64,000 nt of DNA, from NCBI RefSeq assembly GCF_014205295.1, contig NZ_JACHNF010000001.1, positions 6,200,001-6,264,000 of the forward strand, written 5' to 3'. The DNA comes from Kribbella solani (GTDB lineage Bacteria > Actinomycetota > Actinomycetes > Propionibacteriales > Kribbellaceae). Each line of letters opens with the position of its first letter. The stretch's first letter is position 1. This document shows, piece by piece, positions 14,644 to 23,116 of this stretch. Below the pieces are notes generated by a model, which was given only the letters and a program-made list of their open reading frames with translations, was not told the DNA's origin and searched no databases. A program made the translations under genes and the position numbers.

Positions 14644-15432
14644 ATGGCACAGTCAGCACCCCTGTACCAGCGCATCGCGGCCGAGCTGCGCGAGCAGATC
14701 CGTACCGGCAAGATCAAGGCGGGCGAACGTCTGCCGACCGAGCAAGACCTGATGGCTTCGCACGACGTGTCCCGGAACACCGTCCGGCTGGCGCTCGGCA
14801 TGCTTCAGAACGAAGGCATGGTCACCAGTACGCCGGGGCGCGGCACGATCGTGCGCGAGCGGATCATGGCCGACTATCACGCCACGTGGGCCGAGTCCCG
14901 CGATCGTCGCGCCAGCGACCAGGCCGACGCGTTCCAGTCCGAGATGGCGGAGCAAGGGCGGCATGCCGAGTACCGCGACTTTGCGATGAGTCTTGAAGTG
15001 GCCGGCCCCGACTTCTCCAACCGGCTGCAGGTGACCGAGGGGGATGCGTTGGTCTCCCGCGGCTTCGTTCGCTACGCCGACAACCAGCCGCTCAGCATTC
15101 AGGCCAGCTACTACCCGATGGACATTGCCCAGCAGGCCGGGCTTCTTGTCCCGAACGACGTCCCGGGTGGTGCGATTCGGGCGATGGCCAAGGTTGGCTA
15201 TGAGGAGATCGGCTACCGGGACGAGATCACGGCACGGATGCCGACGCCGGACGAGGCCCGCAAACTTCAGCTCGGTTCGGGTACGCCGGTCATCGTGTAC
15301 GCGCGTACGACCTACAGTGACAAGCGTCCGCTTCGTCTGACGCTGACCACCTTCGCCAGTGACCGCAACCGCGTCATCTACGAACTCGGCGACATGCGGG
15401 CGTACCTGGCGCAAGAGGACGCCGAAGCATGA
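14644..15432 (+). CDS. korSA: GntR/HutC-family repressor, KorSA-like
   Basis: I start at ATG 14644, which has AGGAGG 9 nt upstream. The 262-residue protein has a GntR winged HTH (~5-72: LREQIRTGKIKAGERLPTEQ and SRNTVRLALGMLQNEGMV) and a UTRA ligand-binding domain from ~95 to the end. KorSA-type repressors keep AICE excision, replication and transfer genes silent. The gene is divergent from the core operon across three repeated boxes and overlaps the next gene by 4 nt (ATGA). The ligand is unknown. Confidence 0.88.
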   Translation: MAQSAPLYQRIAAELREQIRTGKIKAGERLPTEQDLMASHDVSRNTVRLALGMLQNEGMVTSTPGRGTIVRERIMADYHATWAESRDRRASDQADAFQSEMAEQGRHAEYRDFAMSLEVAGPDFSNRLQVTEGDALVSRGFVRYADNQPLSIQASYYPMDIAQQAGLLVPNDVPGGAIRAMAKVGYEEIGYRDEITARMPTPDEARKLQLGSGTPVIVYARTTYSDKRPLRLTLTTFASDRNRVIYELGDMRAYLAQEDAEA

Positions 15433-15941
15433 TCATCGAGCGCGCCGACGCCAGCGACCTGGGTGTCATCCTCACGCTTCGCTCGGAGGCGAGCGGCTGG
15501 CTGGCCGAACGCGGCATCGACCAATGGGCCGTCGCGTGGCCGACCCCGGAGGAGCAGAACCGCCGCATCCTCGCCAGCATCGAGGCTGGTGAGACCTGGA
15601 TGGTTCGTGACGAGAACGAAGCCACCATGGCCACGGTCGCACTGGACACCTTCTCGGACCCGCGCCTCTGGACTCCCGAGGAGCAGGCTGACCCGGCGAT
15701 GTACATGCATCGCCTGATCGTCCGCCGCAAGCACGCCGGCCTGGGCACCGAGATCATGGACTGGGCCTGCCACCGAGCCCACCGCCTCGGCCTCCACTGG
15801 CTGCGCATCGATGTGTGGACCGACAACACCGGCCTCCACAACTACTACCTCCACAACGGCTTCAAACATGTCCGCACGTTGGATCTCGCGGACTACCCAT
15901 CAGGCGCGTTGTTCCAGCGCGCCGTTGACTCGCGTACTTAA
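15429..15941 (+). CDS. GNAT-family N-acetyltransferase
   Basis: The 170-residue protein has the GNAT fold markers: an N-terminal alpha-beta part (IERADASDLGVILTLRSE), the acetyl-CoA-binding region MYMHRLIVRRKHAGLGTEIM with its G-x-G-type loop, and a C-terminal strand-helix with NTGLHNYYLHNGFKHV. It overlaps korSA by 4 nt, so it is co-expressed with the repressor. A GNAT gene behind the GntR gene recurs in several AICEs; the substrate is not known. Confidence 0.82.
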   Translation: MIIERADASDLGVILTLRSEASGWLAERGIDQWAVAWPTPEEQNRRILASIEAGETWMVRDENEATMATVALDTFSDPRLWTPEEQADPAMYMHRLIVRRKHAGLGTEIMDWACHRAHRLGLHWLRIDVWTDNTGLHNYYLHNGFKHVRTLDLADYPSGALFQRAVDSRT

Positions 15942-16055
15942 GGCACGCGTGGCGCGTTTGACGCATTCACTTGAACGAACGTCTGTGTGTTGTCAATTCC
16001 AGACATGCGGCTGGCAGCATTGGCGAATCCTTTCCGGGGCTCTATGGTTACGTGC

Positions 16056-18281
16056 ATGCCATCGCCACGTCTCACCCTCGCACTTGAGCAGCTCACTGCA
16101 GGTGACTGGCAAGTGTTCGAGAGATTCGCAGCAGAGTATCTATCAGTGGAATTCCCGAGTCTCCGAACCATGGCGACGATGAGTGGTGACCGTGGGCGCG
16201 ATGGCGAGCTATACATTCCCGATGAAGAGCCCGAGGTTGCAGTTCAATACTCAGTTGCACAAGATTGGGCGGCCAAGGTTCGGGCAACCGTTGGGCGCAT
16301 CTCGGAAACGATGCCAGGCGTGCGGCGCCTGCTGTATGCAACCAATCAAGATATTGGTGCAAAGGCAGATGGCTTGCGCACTGAATTGCGCGTTGGACAT
16401 GGTATCCACCTCGACATTCATGACCGCTCGTGGTTTACCGAGCGCGAGCTTTCTCACCCACAAAGGCAGACGGCGGCCGAGGAGCTATCGCAGCAGTTCG
16501 TTGACCCCTTGCTTAGTCGCCGAGGTATCGGCGTCGTTGTCGCCCCAGCTCTTGAACGGCAGGATGCCAAGCTGGCCCTGCTGCATCTCACGTTAGACAA
16601 TCGCGACAAGGCGACTGGTAAGGGTCTGACGAAGAGCTGTTTCGAATCGCTGGTGCTCGCGCAACTCCACGATACCGACACCGACCACCGTGCGAAGGCG
16701 TCGGAAATTGAAGGCAGCATAATCAGCCTTCTCGGAGCTGGCAATCCGACTCAAGTGCGGGCTCTTACTCGCAGTGCGCTCAGTCGGCTCTCAAACAAGC
16801 ATGGCCCTGTGAATCATCATCGCTCCACGGATGACTATTGTCTGTCGCATGCCGAGAATCTGCATCTCCGGCAGAATGTGTCGCAATTTCTTCTCGATGA
16901 ACAGAGTCTTGAAGATGAAATTCGGGCTGCTATCGCTGAAGCCACTCTTGATGTCGAGGCTGGTGATCAGTATGCCCAGCAAGCAGCTAAGGACCTGCGC
17001 CATGCAATCGAGAACGTGCTAGTGCGGCGAGGGGAGGGCTTCGCGAGCGCCGTTGCCACCGGCGAGGTCCAACAGATCGAGGCTGGCGAGATCTTCTCAG
17101 CTGCGGCAGACGCGAAGGCTGGTTCACTCGACAGACTGACCCAGGCTCAGGCAGTGGAGATCGTTTGTCAGGTCCTCGATCAGCCGTCTGAATCAACTCA
17201 GAGACATCTTCGCCGGTTGGCCGACGCCTATACTCTGTTTGCGTTTCTCCGAGAGACCCCAGATGTGCAGAAGGTCGTAGTAAAAATATTCTCGGAAGGA
17301 GATCTGTGGCTAGATACCACGGTTATACTCCCGCTGCTAGCAGAGACTCTGCTACTCGACCGTCAGGCGCGTCATTACACGGTGCTCTTGCGGGCTGCAC
17401 TGGATGCTGGTTTAAGGCTTTATGTAACCGATTGAGTCATCGAAGAAGTTGAGCGACATATCAATAAATGCCTCACCTTCTCTCGGGTTGGCGCAAATGA
17501 CTGGAGGTCGGCTTCGGTTCCGTTCCTCTATTCGGTGTATGCGTCGACCGGTCGTTCAAGGCTTGAATTTTCGGCGTGGCTCAATGGATTTCGTGGCCAA
17601 GTGAGACCAATGGATGATGTGCGGGACTTGCTGAGGGAAGATTTTGGCATACGACATCGCGATCTGACGGACCTTTCGGATGGTGCGCCGCTACAGCTCC
17701 GGGCTGCGGTTCAAGAAGTCTGGAACGAGGTTCACGAGAAGCGGCGGGCAAGTGATAAAGACGAGCTTGATGCGTTGACAAGGCAACGCCTGGTTGCGCA
17801 CGATGTCGAGAACTGCGTGGGGGTGATGCAGCTTCGGCGTCAAGAACTTGCATCTCCTATGGGGTATAGGTCGTGGTGGGTCACCTTGGATAGAACCGCT
17901 TTCTCCCTCGCGAAAGAATTAAGCATCCGTCTCGGTCCGGATGCGCCTAGATCGCCAGCATTGAGTCCTGATTTCCTAACCGAATTTCTGCGGCTTGGGC
18001 CGCTCCGGAGTCAGATCGAGAAGGACATGCGAGACAGCCTTCCACTGTTGACGGATATCTCGCGGAGCGAGCGCCTTCCAAAGGATCTAGTGGCTCTGGC
18101 GGATCGCGTGCGCGCTGAATGCGCTGGAATGCCAGAAAGGCAGATTCGCCGTGAGGTTCGGGATGCCCTGGACACAGCCCGACTCCAGATCGGATCGGAA
18201 GCCCGGGGCGGCCTCAAGAAGGTTGAAGAGAGGCTGATCCAGAAGATCAGCGCGCAGCGAGACGAAGTCGACCCCCGATAG
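16056..18281 (+). pseudogene. PD-(D/E)XK (Mrr-like) plus PIN-like nuclease gene split by an in-frame TGA
   Basis: The frame is continuous from ATG 16056 to 18281 (742 codons) except for one TGA at 17433-17435. Upstream, residues ~10-90 look like an Mrr-type nuclease: a GDWQVFERFAAEYL helix, then SGDRGRDGELYIP with the probable catalytic Asp, and AVQYSVAQDW as the third motif. Near the stop, DLWLDTTVILPLLAE and LYVTD-stop-VIEEVERHI read as the first Asp and the Glu helix of a PIN-like domain. A Trp at the stop would restore a normal sequence (TGG to TGA). Codon use is less GC-biased than in the neighbours, suggesting transfer. Probably a damaged defence nuclease; readthrough or sequencing error remain possible. 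Confidence 0.65.
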
Positions 18282-18336
18282 TTCGTGGACCCGACTCGCA
18301 ATCACTAGCTGTGAGATCCCGCGCGCCCGGCACAAT

Positions 18337-19539
18337 ATGGTCATGGACGATGGGGCGCGCGTGGGCACGAGGATCGCCCTGCTTCGCAAGCACCGGCAGC
18401 TCACTCAGCACGGTCTGGCGACGCTGGCGAATGTCTCGTACAGCCTGCTGACCAAGGTCGAGAGCGGCAGTCGGCCGGCAACAGAGGGATTTCTGGCGGC
18501 CTGTGCCCGGGCGCTCGGCGTCGAGGTCGCTGTACTGCTGGACGATTCGTTGCCTGAAACGACGCAGGATCAGCGGTTGGGAAAGATGCTGAGTCGCGTA
18601 CGTACGCAGCTCGACCTGTACGACTTGGAGCCTGACGAGTCGATCACGCCCCGGCCGTTGCATGTCCTTCGGGAAGCCGTGCGCGGCGCCAACATCGTGG
18701 GCCAGGCGGCGCGGTACGAATCGATGGTGCCGGTGCTCCCGGGCCTGTACGCCGAGCTGCATGCGGCGGCGAACACCTGGACGGGTGCCGATCGCGCCGA
18801 CGCGTGGGGTTTGCTCGCCGAAGCGTATCGATGTGCGCACACGGTGGGGATCGCGGCGGGTTATCCGGATCTGTCCTTGACCGCGCTGAATCGAATGGAC
18901 TGGGCTGCCGGACAGGCCGGAGATCGAGCGCCCGCCTTGCGTGCAGCTCGTGAGTACTTGCGGGTCACGGCGTATCTGCGCAAACGCGACTATGAGACGT
19001 GCTGGAATCTGAACGCTGCCGGCAGGGCTCACCTTGAGGGGACGGACGCGCGAACGCCGGGGGCGTTGATCGCCTCTGGTCAGCTCTACTTGGGCGCCGC
19101 TGTCCTTGCGGCGCGGACGGGGGATGCGTCGACGGTTCGCGACTACCTTGACGAGGCCGAGCGCTTCGCGAGTCGTACCGGTGAGGATCTGGAGACATTC
19201 TGGTTCGGGTTCGGTCCGACCAACGTCGCCGCGCACCGGGTCATCACGATGATTGAGCTGGGCGACTACTCGCACGCCATCCACTTGGGCGAGTTCATCC
19301 AGTTCCCCCGCGGCTGGCTGCCGACGCGGATTGGGCATCACCACTTCGACCTTGCGCGCGCGTACCAGCGCCTGAATCTTCCTGATCACGCGTTGCGGCA
19401 TCTGCACACCGCCCGTCAGGTTGCGCCCGGACAAGCCCGCCGGCACCCGCACGTACGGGGCGTGGTGATGGATCTGCTGTCCACATCGCGGCATCCGTCC
19501 GAGGCCCTTACCCGGTACGCCGCCTGGATCGGTCTCTGA
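18337..19539 (+). CDS. XRE-family regulator with TPR-like C-terminal region
   Basis: The 400-residue protein has an N-terminal XRE HTH (~8-66: GTRIALLRKHRQLTQHGLAT, then SYSLLTKVESGSRPAT) and a long helical part (~95-400) with repeated Ala/Leu-rich helix pairs that look like TPRs. Proteins of this build are very common in Streptomyces and relatives and often respond to peptides or unknown signals. It follows the broken nuclease gene by 55 bp and precedes a set of tiny AICE genes. A palindrome at 19553-19571 directly after it could be its operator. Confidence 0.8.
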   Translation: MVMDDGARVGTRIALLRKHRQLTQHGLATLANVSYSLLTKVESGSRPATEGFLAACARALGVEVAVLLDDSLPETTQDQRLGKMLSRVRTQLDLYDLEPDESITPRPLHVLREAVRGANIVGQAARYESMVPVLPGLYAELHAAANTWTGADRADAWGLLAEAYRCAHTVGIAAGYPDLSLTALNRMDWAAGQAGDRAPALRAAREYLRVTAYLRKRDYETCWNLNAAGRAHLEGTDARTPGALIASGQLYLGAAVLAARTGDASTVRDYLDEAERFASRTGEDLETFWFGFGPTNVAAHRVITMIELGDYSHAIHLGEFIQFPRGWLPTRIGHHHFDLARAYQRLNLPDHALRHLHTARQVAPGQARRHPHVRGVVMDLLSTSRHPSEALTRYAAWIGL

Positions 19540-19552
19540 CAAGCCGTCCGCC

Positions 19553-19571
19553 CTTTCACAAGCTGTGAAAG
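19553..19571. promoter_or_regulatory. CTTTCACA palindrome, candidate operator
   Basis: CTTTCACA (19553-19560) and TGTGAAAG (19564-19571) form a perfect inverted repeat with a 3-bp spacer. It lies 13 bp after the XRE gene and about 95 bp before the small-gene operon, so it is a plausible binding site for the XRE regulator. Confidence 0.5.
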
Positions 19572-19666
19572 TTGCCGTCTTCACCCGCCGACACGATTGA
19601 TCACGTAGCGCATCGATGCCGCTACCGAAGCGCTTGCTTCGTCCTCAACGACAACGGGTGTTGATC

Positions 19667-19762
19667 ATGGTTACGGCGTTCTGGTTCCTCGTACTTGCTG
19701 GTGTCGCCTTGGACGGCGTCCTCCTCGGCCTGCTGCGCCGCACACGCGGGAACGCCTTATGA
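19667..19762 (+). CDS. 31-residue single-span membrane peptide
   Basis: This short frame encodes one hydrophobic segment (FWFLVLAGVALDGVLLGLL) followed by basic residues (RRTRGN). It ends in ATGA, overlapping the start of the next gene by 4 nt, which supports real translation. A weak ribosome site precedes the ATG. Tiny membrane peptides are common in AICE and plasmid spread regions, but no homology is claimed. Confidence 0.45.
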   Translation: MVTAFWFLVLAGVALDGVLLGLLRRTRGNAL

Positions 19763-19932
19763 GCACGCCGACCACGGAACAGCCGAAACGCCGGGTCCGC
19801 GTTTGGCTCGGTGAGCACAAGGTCATCGACCACATCTCCGAACCGGCGGCAGCGGCCCGCTTCGAAGAGCTGATGCGGCGCCAGCACAGGACTCTGCGAA
19901 TCACGAACGATCCCGCGGAGACGGAACAGTGA
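19759..19932 (+). CDS. 57-residue basic protein, unknown function
   Basis: The gene is framed by 4-nt overlaps on both sides (ATGA before, GTGA after), so it is likely part of a three-gene operon. The sequence is basic (KRRVRVWLGEHKVIDHISEP) with a helical end (ARFEELMRRQHRTLRIT). No family is recognised. Confidence 0.45.
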   Translation: MSTPTTEQPKRRVRVWLGEHKVIDHISEPAAAARFEELMRRQHRTLRITNDPAETEQ

Positions 19933-20246
19933 CCGGGAAGGCGCCGGCCGTCGCGTACGTGAACGCGAACCTGCTGATCACCGAGTCCGAGGTGACCAGA
20001 GTGCGCGAGAGCATGGCGCGCTTCGCTGACGAATGGGGCTACGACCTCGACAGAGTCCATGTCGAAGACCGCACGTCGGGCCGTAGCGCGTTCAACGCGA
20101 TGGTCACGCAACTGACCGCCGAGGACATCACGACGGTTCTGGTCCCGAGCCTCCATCACTTCGCTGGAATCGGTCACCCCGTGGAGGTCAAGAACCACCT
20201 CCAGCTCCTCACGGCCGGGCGAGTCATTCCTACCGGCACCACCTGA
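19929..20246 (+). CDS. Resolvase-fold protein lacking the catalytic serine
   Basis: From GTG 19929 the 105-residue protein follows the serine recombinase catalytic-domain pattern: a first strand AVAYVNANLLITE, a helix with FADEWGYDL, HVEDRTSGRSAFNAMVTQL, then a strand TTVLVPSLHHFAG and a helix before GRVIP. In active resolvases the first strand is followed by R-x-S; here it is NANL, so the nucleophile appears absent. There is no DNA-binding tail. It may be an inactive paralogue with a regulatory role. It is the last gene of the three-gene operon. Confidence 0.55.
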   Translation: MTGKAPAVAYVNANLLITESEVTRVRESMARFADEWGYDLDRVHVEDRTSGRSAFNAMVTQLTAEDITTVLVPSLHHFAGIGHPVEVKNHLQLLTAGRVIPTGTT

Positions 20247-20380
20247 GCGGCGGGGTTGGCGTGCCGATCCCTGTGTCCGCGTCAACCCTGCCTTCCACTC
20301 CGCGCCCCTGCCTCGGTCACCCCTCCTCAACTCCTCCCGAGCCAGGGGCGCGGTCACGCCCAGACCCGAACGGACCAGCG

Positions 20381-20539
20381 ATGCCGAAGCCCACCCGGCC
20401 ATCGCGACAGCCCTGCCCCGCCTGCAACGGCACGTCGTGGAAGGTCATCCAGAAAACCCGCATCAAGAACGGCAAGGTAATAACCGTCCCCGAACACGAA
20501 CCCTGCCCAGCCTGCAATGGCACCGGCTGGGCCAAGTAG
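20381..20539 (+). CDS. Small DnaJ-type zinc finger protein
   Basis: The 52-residue protein has two CPACNGT motifs (CPACNGTSW near the start and CPACNGTGW at the end), matching the CxxCxGxG zinc-binding repeats of DnaJ. Between them is a basic linker (IQKTRIKNGKVITVPEHE). Two such repeats can form one zinc centre. Small stand-alone forms occur widely in actinobacteria and their plasmids. The start is ATG 20381; a longer frame upstream has no ribosome site and unusual composition. Confidence 0.6.
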   Translation: MPKPTRPSRQPCPACNGTSWKVIQKTRIKNGKVITVPEHEPCPACNGTGWAK

Positions 20540-21005
20540 GACCCCGGCAGGTCCACTTGCTGTGGTGGTGGCCCCGGCTGTACCACCGAGCCTTCATCCG
20601 GGGCAGGATCTGCACCCCACGGCCAGCCCATACGGCCACCTCAGCGCACCGTCTGCCGGATTGACCTCTTAAGCATCAAGGCGCGCCGCAAGCGGCGCGC
20701 AGCGCGCCCCGGGCTTACGACCTGCCGGCCGACGCCCTCCGCCGCGCGCACCATCTGCGTACTGCCGATCCCCGAACCGCTCACTCCACCAACAGGCCCG
20801 ATGTGGCGATCGGGCTAAGGCCGGCGGTTTGGCCCCGTCCCCCTGGCCGCTCGATCGTACGGCCAGCACGCCACGCATCAAGAGCGCCTACGGCGTCCCT
20901 ACGGGATCGGCAAGCCGACTCTTGACCCGCACCGCGCTGACCTGGGTTGGCAGCTATCAGGAGGACGGGGCAGGTGTGGCGTACGTGCTCGCTACCCTGA
21001 GCGCC
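20540..21005. other. 466-bp region without a supported gene; strong hairpin
   Basis: No convincing gene lies here. At 20681-20700 GCGCGCCGC-AA-GCGGCGCGC makes a very stable hairpin, preceded by AAGCATCAAG and followed by more GC-rich sequence. The position inside the AICE makes it a candidate single-strand origin, transfer (clt) locus or terminator. The reading frame of the next gene is open from 20829, but its upstream part has no good ribosome site. Confidence 0.4.
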
Positions 21006-21563
21006 ATGGGACAGGATATGCGGCACTTCGAGGTCGAGGTTGGCGACGATGACCCCGAAAGGCTCTGGATAGTGCTGGCGGCAACCGAGGCCGCAGCGTT
21101 GGAGGCCGCCAAGCAATATCGGCACAATGTTGACATTGCGGTTTCAGGCGAGCACACGACCGGCAAGCTGTTCCGGGACAGCGCGGCAGAAGCCAAGGAG
21201 ACCATGGACCGGTACGGCTTCAGGCCGGGCACCGTCCGCCTCTACATCCGGCAGGTCAAGGAAGAGCGCGCCCTTCCCTGGGTTGAGGCGGGTAAGTATG
21301 TGTACGACAACAAGGTCAAAGTCCAGGTGCTCAATGGTACCGAGGTCGAGGTCAACGGCGTCTTTACTCTGCTTCAGAACGCAGTTCAGGCAGCCCTACA
21401 ACTGGACAAGTCCTCAACTGCTGTGCCGGTCGTCGCCAGCCAGCGATTGAGCTTGCAGCGCCGAGCCTGGCGCCTGGCGACAACCCACCCCCTGATTGTG
21501 ACCGTAGTTGGCGGCGTAGCGGCAGTTGTGATCGCGGCTTGGCTCGGGTTCGGAAACCCTTAG
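21006..21563 (+). CDS. C-terminally membrane-anchored protein, unknown function
   Basis: From ATG 21006 the protein has 185 residues; an upstream extension to 20829 in the same frame cannot be ruled out. The soluble part contains VEVGDDDPERLWIVLAATEA and GFRPGTVRLYIRQVKEERAL. A basic stretch (SLQRRAWRLATTHP) precedes a final hydrophobic segment (LIVTVVGGVAAVVIAAWLG), so it is probably tail-anchored with the bulk in the cytosol. It is the last gene before the right arm sites of the AICE. No family is recognised. Confidence 0.5.
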   Translation: MGQDMRHFEVEVGDDDPERLWIVLAATEAAALEAAKQYRHNVDIAVSGEHTTGKLFRDSAAEAKETMDRYGFRPGTVRLYIRQVKEERALPWVEAGKYVYDNKVKVQVLNGTEVEVNGVFTLLQNAVQAALQLDKSSTAVPVVASQRLSLQRRAWRLATTHPLIVTVVGGVAAVVIAAWLGFGNP

Positions 21564-21567
21564 ATCG

Positions 21568-21586
21568 TGCTAACAGAGTTGCTAAC
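21568..21586 (+). promoter_or_regulatory. Right arm-type integrase sites (TGCTAAC x2)
   Basis: TGCTAAC occurs at 21568-21574 and 21580-21586, 12 bp apart and 96 bp before att site 2. The pair mirrors the one at 8489-8507 in sequence, orientation and spacing, as expected of integrase arm sites flanking attP in the circular form. Confidence 0.6.
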
Positions 21587-21682
21587 AAGGAGGTGGACTG
21601 GGACAGACGGCGGTAGACCTGGTGCCCCTCTCCTCCACCTGGTTGCCGGTCGTTTGGATGGCCGTAGACACCCTTCGCTCGA

Positions 21683-21728
21683 CTCGTAATGAGAAGGTCG
21701 TCGGTTCGATTCCGACAGGCGGCTCCAC
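21683..21728 (+). repeat. att site 2: duplicated 3' end of tRNA-Thr(CGT)
   Basis: Identical over 46 bp to 8351-8396. The upstream sequence (CTTCGCTCGA) cannot pair as an anticodon stem with TGAGA, and no 5' acceptor strand is found about 75 bp upstream, so this is not an intact tRNA gene. It is the junction between element 2 and element 3. Confidence 0.88.
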
Positions 21729-21733
21729 CAAAG

Positions 21734-23101
21734 TGTATGAGTCCGGGTCATCCTTGACAGGTTGGCTTGGGCTCTTGCTTTACGTGGCTCCGGTAGATGC
21801 TTGACGGTGGTTTCGGTTGTTTCTTGACACTCGACTCATGTTGCAGGAGTTGAGCGTGCAAGAGCAGAAGTACCAGGCGGTACTCGCGGTGTTGGCTGAC
21901 GGACGGTCGGTGTCCGAGGTCGCCGAGCAGTGGGGAGTGTCACGCCAGTCGGTGCACGCCTGGCTGCGCCGTTACGAGGACGAAGGTCTCGCGGGTTTGG
22001 CGCCGCGTTCGCGCCGGCCGGGGTCGTGCCCGCATCAGCTCGGCGGGGTGGTCGAGGCCAGGATCTTGGAACTGCGCCGGGTGCATCCGGGCTGGGGTCC
22101 GCGCCGGATCCTGTACGACTTGCAGCACGACCCGGGCCTGGCTGAGCTGGACGGTGTGGTGGTGCCGTCGCGGTCGGGGATCTACCGGGCGCTGGTCCGC
22201 GCCGGAGCGATCGACCCGCAGGCCCGGCGGCGCCGCGACGAGCACTGGCGCCGCTGGGAACGGGCAGAGCCGATGGAGCTGTGGCAGATGGACGTGGTCG
22301 GCGGCTTCGAGCTGGCCGACGGGCGCCGGGCCAAGGCGCTGACCGGGATCGACGACCACTCCCGGTACTGCGTCTGCGCCTGGCTGATGCCGCGTGAGAC
22401 CGCACCGCGCGTGTGCGACGGGCTCGCCGCCGCGATGCGCCTGTACGGCGTCCCCGAAGAGATCCTGACCGACAACGGCAAGGTGTTCACCGGCCGGTTC
22501 AACCACCCGCCCGCGGAGGTGCTGTTCGACCGGATCTGCCGCGAGAACGGCATCATCCACCGGCTCACCGAACCACGTTCGCCCACGACCACCGGCAAGG
22601 TCGAGCGCTTCCACCGTACCCTGCGTGCCGAGTTCCGCACCGACCGGATCTTCCCCGACCTGGCCACCGCCCAGACCGAGCTCGACGCCTGGGTCACCAC
22701 CTACAACCATGACCGGCCGCACCAAGGCATCGGCATGATCCCGCCCGTCGAACGCTTCCAACGCCGCACCGAACCCACCCGCGTCCCCACAGCGCCCCTC
22801 GAGGACCGCACCGGCGACGACTGGATCGCCCGCCGCGCCGGCTCCAACGGCGTCATCTCCGTCTCGTGGCAACAAATCTGCCTCGGCAAAGCCGCCGCCG
22901 GCCACAACGTCGACGTCCACGTCACCCACCAACTCCTCCACATCTGGGACGGCCCCCAACTCCTCAAAACCGTCCCCCGCACCACCCAAGGCGACGTGCG
23001 AAAGAAGCACGCGTCCATCCCCAGAACCCAGGACTAATCTCAAACCATGGTGTCAACCAACAACCGAAGCCACCACGTCAACCATCACCCGGAGCCAAAC
23101 A
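21734..23101 (+). mobile_element. Complete IS481-family insertion sequence with 15-bp target duplication
   Basis: The ends match as imperfect inverted repeats: the left end reads TGTATGAGTCCGGGTCATCC, the right end inverted reads TGTTTGGCTCCGGGTGATGG, with similarity continuing through TTGAC and GGCTT. Exactly outside both ends lies GCGGCTCCACCAAAG (21719-21733 and 23102-23116), a 15-bp direct repeat that fits a target duplication. A further internal copy of the end sequence lies at about 21785-21830. The single transposase gene is intact. The insertion sits at the CCA end of the tRNA remnant, separating it from its terminator. Confidence 0.85.
21838..23037 (+). CDS. IS481-family DDE transposase
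   Basis: From ATG 21838 the protein has 399 residues. The N-terminal part holds HTH motifs (VSEVAEQWGVSRQSVHAWLR near 25-50, then a second helix region at RIL). The RNase-H-fold core shows the DDE triad: Asp in WQMDVVGGFE, Asp in ILTDNGKVF, and Glu in TTTGKVERFHRTL, followed by YNHDRPHQGIG. Length and motifs are normal for the family and no frame break is seen, so the element could still be active. A start at 21817 is also possible. Confidence 0.92.
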   Translation: MLQELSVQEQKYQAVLAVLADGRSVSEVAEQWGVSRQSVHAWLRRYEDEGLAGLAPRSRRPGSCPHQLGGVVEARILELRRVHPGWGPRRILYDLQHDPGLAELDGVVVPSRSGIYRALVRAGAIDPQARRRRDEHWRRWERAEPMELWQMDVVGGFELADGRRAKALTGIDDHSRYCVCAWLMPRETAPRVCDGLAAAMRLYGVPEEILTDNGKVFTGRFNHPPAEVLFDRICRENGIIHRLTEPRSPTTTGKVERFHRTLRAEFRTDRIFPDLATAQTELDAWVTTYNHDRPHQGIGMIPPVERFQRRTEPTRVPTAPLEDRTGDDWIARRAGSNGVISVSWQQICLGKAAAGHNVDVHVTHQLLHIWDGPQLLKTVPRTTQGDVRKKHASIPRTQD

Positions 23102-23116
23102 GCGGCTCCACCAAAG
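23102..23116 (+). repeat. Right copy of 15-bp IS target duplication
   Basis: GCGGCTCCACCAAAG is identical to 21719-21733. Removing 21734-23116 restores an uninterrupted att site 2 followed by its terminator. Confidence 0.8.

Larger units (their letters stand above)
8397..21728. mobile_element. Actinomycete integrative and conjugative element (AICE, pSAM2-like)
   Basis: The order int-xis-rep-WhiB-tra on the minus strand, small AICE proteins, then a divergent KorSA-like GntR gene and a GNAT gene is the classic AICE plan. The element is bounded by identical 46-bp tRNA 3'-end repeats (8351-8396 and 21683-21728). About 92-96 bp inside each repeat lies a pair of TGCTAAC direct repeats 12 bp apart, probable integrase arm sites. 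Excision would give a circle of about 13.3 kb that replicates by rolling circle and transfers as double-stranded DNA. Cargo between about 16000 and 21560 includes a broken nuclease gene. Confidence 0.88.

Noticed and set aside
18247..19584. 445-codon minus-strand frame
   Set aside because: Antisense to the XRE-TPR regulator, whose HTH is clear; the minus-strand protein is a low-complexity Arg-rich shadow.
21785..21830. Left end of the IS at the internal repeat
   Set aside because: This copy resembles the end sequence, but the exact 15-bp target duplication and the TGT start place the true left end at 21734.
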